From Mucilaginibacter sp. (GTDB lineage: Bacteria; Bacteroidota; Bacteroidia; Sphingobacteriales; Sphingobacteriaceae): a DNA stretch of 64,000 nucleotides. Below are positions 60,558 through 64,000 of the stretch, piece after piece (the first letter of the stretch is position 1; every line of letters starts with the position of its first letter). Where the stretch lies: assembly GCF_025359345.1 (NCBI RefSeq), contig NZ_JANYGQ010000009.1:124001-188000 (forward strand). The letters run 5' to 3'. The notes under the pieces are model-generated. The model ran no database searches. It was not told the DNA's origin and saw nothing but the letters and a program-made list of their open reading frames with translations. The translations under genes and the position numbers were made by a program.

Positions 60558-60592
60558 GAGCTTTTTGAGAAAAAATATTAAGAAACAACAAA

Positions 60593-61903
60593 ATGCAACT
60601 ATACAGTACCAAAAACTCATCCACCCGCGTATCCTTCAAAGACGCAGTTTTTAACAGCATGCCGCAGGACAAGGGCCTTTATATGCCCGTTACCATCCCG
60701 CGGCTTGACGACAAGTTTTTAAACAACCTCGACCAATATACCCTGCCTGAAATTGCCTTCCATGTAGCGCAAAATTTAATCGGCGACGATATACCGGCTC
60801 ATGATTTAAAAGCTATTATTCATGATGCCATCAACTTTTTAGCCCCGGTAGTAAAGCTGGAAGAAAACGTTTATGTGCTGGAGTTATGGCACGGCCCTTC
60901 CCTGGCGTTTAAAGATTTTGGCGCGCGCTTTATGAGCCGGGTGATGAGCTACTTTTTGGAAGAAGGCGAAAAACAACTGGATGTATTGGTAGCAACTTCA
61001 GGCGATACCGGCGGCGCGGTGGCGCTTGGCTTTTTGGGTGTTCCCAATACCCGCGTTACCATACTTTACCCTAAAGGCAAGGTGAGCGATATACAGGAAC
61101 TACAGCTAACCACAAACGGTCAGAACATTCGGGCTGTGGAAGTCGATGGTACTTTTGATGATTGCCAGGCGCTGGTTAAGCAGGCTTTTACTGATAAAGA
61201 ACTGAATGAAAAATTCAGGTTAACTTCGGCTAATTCCATCAATATTGCACGGCTTATTCCTCAAACGTTTTATTACTTCAATGCTTACGCACAATTACTA
61301 AAGCAAGGTATCAGTAAAGCGATCTTCTCTGTACCCAGTGGCAATTTTGGCAATATTGGCGCGGGTTTGTTAGCCTGGAAAATGGGGCTGCCAGTTACAC
61401 ATTTTATTGCAGCCACCAACGCTAATGATACCGTGCCGGAATATTTGAAGTCAGGTGTTTATCAGCCAAAACCATCGGTGGCTACGTTAAGTAATGCCAT
61501 GGATGTTGGCGACCCGAGCAATTGGGTGCGCATTGCTGATATGTTTAAGGAGGACGTTAATGTTCTCAAAACGCTGGTTACCGGTTATCGTTATAATGAT
61601 GAAGAAACGCTTGAGGCAATTAAGTTTATTAACGACAATTATAACTACGTAGTCTGCCCTCATACGGCCATTGCCTGGCAAGCCTTGCGCGATTACCAGC
61701 AGGATAATTACAAGGCCGATACTGCCGGTGTGTTTTTATCAACCGCCCACCCCTGCAAGTTCCCTGATGTTTTCCCTGAAAGTATTGCCGAGAAAATTGA
61801 AGTACCGCAGCAAGTGGAAAATCTGCATAAAAAAGAAAAGCACGCAAAAAGTTTGGGTAAGGATTTTGAAGGATTTAAAAGATATTTGTTGGAGAATGAA
61901 TAA
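60593..61903 (+). CDS. thrC: Threonine synthase
   Basis: 436 residues. PLP enzyme of fold type II: PLP Lys near residue 107 in ELWHGPSLAFKDFGARF, SGDTGGAVALGFLG, SVPSGNFGNIGAGLLAWKMG and the C-terminal VCPHTAIAWQALRDY with LSTAHPCKFPDVF. It converts O-phosphohomoserine to threonine. Third gene of thrABC; a 202-bp spacer with a MITE-like element separates it from thrB. Confidence 0.96.
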   Translation: MQLYSTKNSSTRVSFKDAVFNSMPQDKGLYMPVTIPRLDDKFLNNLDQYTLPEIAFHVAQNLIGDDIPAHDLKAIIHDAINFLAPVVKLEENVYVLELWHGPSLAFKDFGARFMSRVMSYFLEEGEKQLDVLVATSGDTGGAVALGFLGVPNTRVTILYPKGKVSDIQELQLTTNGQNIRAVEVDGTFDDCQALVKQAFTDKELNEKFRLTSANSINIARLIPQTFYYFNAYAQLLKQGISKAIFSVPSGNFGNIGAGLLAWKMGLPVTHFIAATNANDTVPEYLKSGVYQPKPSVATLSNAMDVGDPSNWVRIADMFKEDVNVLKTLVTGYRYNDEETLEAIKFINDNYNYVVCPHTAIAWQALRDYQQDNYKADTAGVFLSTAHPCKFPDVFPESIAEKIEVPQQVENLHKKEKHAKSLGKDFEGFKRYLLENE

Positions 61904-61950
61904 GTAATTGTTGTTGGGAGGGCACAAACAACGGATTCTAATCCGCCAGC

Positions 61951-61974
61951 TGTGTCCCCACAGCCGGCCGTTTA
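61951..61974. repeat. Compact GC-rich motif with GTGTC core (copy 3)
   Basis: ccagctgtgtccccacagccgg, a GCTGTG / CACAGC hairpin; on the other strand it reads gctgtggggacacagctgg, comparable to the motifs at 38593 and 39030. Confidence 0.4.
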
Positions 61975-61982
61975 AATTACAG

Positions 61983-62459
61983 ATGAAAATACAAACTCAA
62001 ACATATTTGACACCCGAACAAAAGCAGGCAGCTTTAAAAATCTGGAATTCGGAATACCCGGTTAAACTGCAAATGCCAGGGATGAATGAGTTTGATGCCT
62101 TCTTAAGTCCACTCGTCGATACAAAACACTACCTTTTAATTGATGCAGGTAGCCTCGCCGGTTGGGCAGCAACATTTGCCGCAGGGCCGGTACGTAGCTT
62201 TTTTATTATGCTAAACAGCGCATACTATGGAAAAGGTTACGGCACTATTTTACTGAACGAGCTAAAAAAAGAAGGTCCTAAATTATTCGCATGGGCAATT
62301 GACCATAACAATGATGTAAAACCGGATGGCCGGCCTTATCCATCGCCTATAGATTTTTATCTTAAAAATGGCTTCACAGTTAATAAGGAATTGCGGCTGG
62401 AAAATGAACAGTTATCGGCGGTGAATATTTTGTGGGAAGCGAATGGCACTTCCGCGTAA
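61983..62459 (+). CDS. GNAT-family N-acetyltransferase
   Basis: 158 residues from MKIQTQTYLTPEQKQ (ATG at 61983); a longer in-frame reading runs through the repeat-like spacer and is not believed. The GNAT fold is weakly conserved: IDAGSLAGWAATF, FFIMLNSAYYGKGYGTILL (acetyl-CoA loop, in which the usual Q-R/G-x-x-G/A is YGKGYG) and PSPIDFYLKNGFTV. Substrate unknown. Follows thrC and precedes a HAD gene; cotranscription is possible. Confidence 0.78.
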   Translation: MKIQTQTYLTPEQKQAALKIWNSEYPVKLQMPGMNEFDAFLSPLVDTKHYLLIDAGSLAGWAATFAAGPVRSFFIMLNSAYYGKGYGTILLNELKKEGPKLFAWAIDHNNDVKPDGRPYPSPIDFYLKNGFTVNKELRLENEQLSAVNILWEANGTSA

Positions 62460-62477
62460 GATTTTTATTTTTACCCT

Positions 62478-63083
62478 ATGATAACCACCATCATCTTCGA
62501 CCTTGGCGCAGTTTTAATTGACTGGAACCCACACTACATGTACCGCACCATCTTCAGCGACGAGGAAGAAATGAAAAACTTCCTCGCTACTATAACCACT
62601 TCCGACTGGAACGAAGAACAGGACGCTGGTCGCCCGCTTGCCGAAGGCACCGAAATACTGGTTAAACAATTTCCGGAGCATGAAGAAAATATACGTGCAT
62701 TTTATGGCCGCTGGGAAGAAATGCTGGGCGACGCTTTTCACGACACGGTTGAGCTCTTTAAAGAGCTGAAAGAAAGCGGCAAATACAAAACATATGCGCT
62801 AACCAATTGGTCGGCCGAGACGTTCCCGGTAGCGTTGGAGCGATTTGAGTTTTTGCATTGGTTTGATGGTATTGTAGTATCAGGCGCCGAAAAAATGCGT
62901 AAACCTGCGCCGGAGTTTTACCAGTTATTACTGGATAGGCATAATGTTAAAGCAGAAGAGGCTTTGTTTATTGATGATAACTACCGCAATATTTTAGCAG
63001 CTGAAAAATTGGGGATAAAATCGATACATTTTACTGGCGCGGATGTTTTGAGGGAGAAATTGAGTGAGTTAAATATCTTATAA
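62478..63083 (+). CDS. HAD-family hydrolase, YihX-like
   Basis: 201 residues. HAD motif I FDLGAVLIDWNPHYMY (nucleophile D8; the second motif Asp is Gly, as in the family around YihX), motif II TNWSAETF, motif III Lys near KPAPEFYQLLL and motif IV LFIDDNYRNILAA. A helical cap of type I lies between. It probably dephosphorylates small metabolites. It is 18 bp after the GNAT gene. Confidence 0.9.
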   Translation: MITTIIFDLGAVLIDWNPHYMYRTIFSDEEEMKNFLATITTSDWNEEQDAGRPLAEGTEILVKQFPEHEENIRAFYGRWEEMLGDAFHDTVELFKELKESGKYKTYALTNWSAETFPVALERFEFLHWFDGIVVSGAEKMRKPAPEFYQLLLDRHNVKAEEALFIDDNYRNILAAEKLGIKSIHFTGADVLREKLSELNIL

Positions 63084-63098
63084 TTAGCGTTACAAAAC

Positions 63099-63195
63099 TT
63101 TGTCAATGCGAGGGACGAAGCAATCGCAAACTTTGCGAGGCCGCCCTGTAAAGTTCGCGGTTGCCGCGCTCGTTCCTCGCTCGCAATGACAAAAT
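63099..63195. mobile_element. GTCATTGCGAG inverted-repeat element (MITE-like), copy 3 (degenerate)
   Basis: Left end tttgtcaatgcgagggacg, right end cgttcctcgctcgcaatgac. One base of the conserved CATTGCG has changed (CAATGCG), so this copy looks decayed. About 97 bp; no ORF. It lies after the HAD gene, convergent with the flavin reductase. Confidence 0.85.
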
Positions 63196-63211
63196 GGATT
63201 TAACGGGCTTT

Positions 63212-64000
63212 TTAAGGTTTCATCAACAATATCTTCCACGCTTCGTCAACATTACCCATATCCAGCGATTCTTTAGCTTTCAAATGTAATTGTAGCTCAC
63301 GGTTTTGATTATCGCCAATAGTGGCATTCAACAGCGCCTTAATCTCAGGTAATTGGGCGTAGTCTTCAATTTCTTCATCGACAGGTAGGTCCTCAACATT
63401 CCCTAACTGCCCCAAATTATTACCGGTAAGTATTTTTGAATTACGAATTGCAAAAGGTATGGCATCAATTCCGATCCCAATATTGCGATTTGGCTTTGCT
63501 ACGTTGAATAGATTATCTGCGGTAACCCGGCAATACCAATCACCACCGAGGCGGGCGACTAAATCTATTTTTGCCTGGTCAATTTTGCCATAAGGATCCA
63601 AAATAGCTTCGTCAACATGTATTAGCTTCACCTCAGCGATTACCAGGTTACCTGCGCCGGCGCTGTCACCTAATGAAATAATATCCTTTACTATGCATTC
63701 TAATTGCACCGGCGACTCCGCAACTCTTGGCGGCTTAACCAGGTCAGACGGCAGCATGGTGAAGCCTGCTTTTATAAATTCATTAATGCCTTTTGGATAC
63801 TCCACACTTGCCAACGATGCCTGCTGAACCATATCGTAGTTAACAATATTGATTACACATTCAGGCACTTCCTTAATGTTTTCCAGCGTGTGTTTGGTCG
63901 TATTATCCCTCACCCTACGCGATGGCGAGAACACACAAACCGGCGGGTTCACGCTAAAAACATTAAAATAGCTGAACGGGCTAAGGTTTATGTTGCCTTC
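63212..64000 (-). CDS. Flavin reductase family protein, N-terminus cut by window
   Basis: Continues past base 64000: the frame is open to the edge (residues EGNINLSPFSYFNVFSVNPP are read there), so only about 263 residues are visible and the start lies outside. The FMN-binding split-barrel part has CVINIVNYDMVQQASLASVEYPKGINEFI, then VESPVQLECIV-like AESPVQLECIVKDI, and the strand NLVIAEVKLIHVDEAI. Members reduce flavin for partner monooxygenases or bind flavin as such. The C-terminal ~70 residues are helical. Substrate unknown. Confidence 0.85.
   Translation of the reverse strand, partial: EGNINLSPFSYFNVFSVNPPVCVFSPSRRVRDNTTKHTLENIKEVPECVINIVNYDMVQQASLASVEYPKGINEFIKAGFTMLPSDLVKPPRVAESPVQLECIVKDIISLGDSAGAGNLVIAEVKLIHVDEAILDPYGKIDQAKIDLVARLGGDWYCRVTADNLFNVAKPNRNIGIGIDAIPFAIRNSKILTGNNLGQLGNVEDLPVDEEIEDYAQLPEIKALLNATIGDNQNRELQLHLKAKESLDMGNVDEAWKILLMKP

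Noticed and set aside
61908..61982. N-terminal extension of the GNAT protein
   Set aside because: It begins 4 bp after the thrC stop, runs through a GC-rich hairpin, and has no GNAT-like residues before the ATG at 61983.

Overview
The window reads as a chromosomal segment of a Bacteroidota bacterium, most likely family Sphingobacteriaceae (Mucilaginibacter/Pedobacter-like). The reasons are promoters of the Bacteroidota form (TTTG, about 19-21 bp, TAnnTTTG), weak or absent Shine-Dalgarno sequences with frequent TTG/GTG starts, a type IX secretion sorting domain, a GldA-like ABC ATPase, an ECF sigma factor followed by its typical unknown partners, and many small intergenic inverted repeats of the kind common in that family. 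No phage, plasmid, rRNA, tRNA, CRISPR or large mobile element was seen. One gene runs off each end.

Layout. 1-10 kb: a partial S1/P1-type nuclease, rpsT, a TPR sensor kinase, envelope proteins, a helix-turn-helix regulator, an ABC ATPase, trxA and a DUF58 protein. 8.7-18 kb: an OmpR-type two-component pair, a GH130 phosphorylase next to two GT4 glycosyltransferases, and a class III aminotransferase. 18-24 kb: an ECF sigma operon with a four-repeat FxVPxxYF membrane protein, bcp, an M23 peptidase, a FAH-family enzyme, a ParE-type toxin-antitoxin pair and a minimal T9SS-domain protein. 24-35 kb: kup, PAP2, pdeM, DUF418, an AraC/SDR pair, a DegP-type protease, dapF and a frameshifted YhcG-type nuclease gene. 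35-50 kb: a SNF2 helicase, membrane proteins, a dienelactone hydrolase, a flippase-like protein with a GT2, an OppC-type permease, a GAF-SpoIIE phosphatase, rnhB, a GT4, gcvT and comB. 50-56 kb: a MazG-like protein, a GxxExxY protein, dtd, a trans-sulfuration enzyme, rsgA and a nitrilase-type amidohydrolase. 56.7-62 kb: the threonine operon thrA-thrB-thrC behind a leader peptide and attenuator. The end holds a GNAT, a HAD hydrolase and a partial flavin reductase.

The most notable points are these. (1) A threonine attenuator sits before thrA: a 21-codon leader ORF with 9 Thr codons, a 9-bp antiterminator pairing that ends two bases before the leader stop codon, and a 12-bp terminator ending just before the thrA ATG. 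(2) At least a dozen intergenic gaps are filled with inverted repeats built from short reiterated words. The word differs from locus to locus but the architecture is the same. One such family (AATTCGTG) surrounds a GxxExxY gene. (3) A GC-rich palindrome family is found once between genes and twice in frame inside genes (an oligopeptide permease and the N-terminus of thrB). (4) The frameshifted yhcG gene carries a 39-bp palindromic repeat, three times in frame. (5) Several genes have a TAnnTTTG box ending exactly 4 nt before the ATG, which predicts leaderless mRNAs.

All calls were made by reading the sequence. No database search was run, so family names rest on motif recognition.
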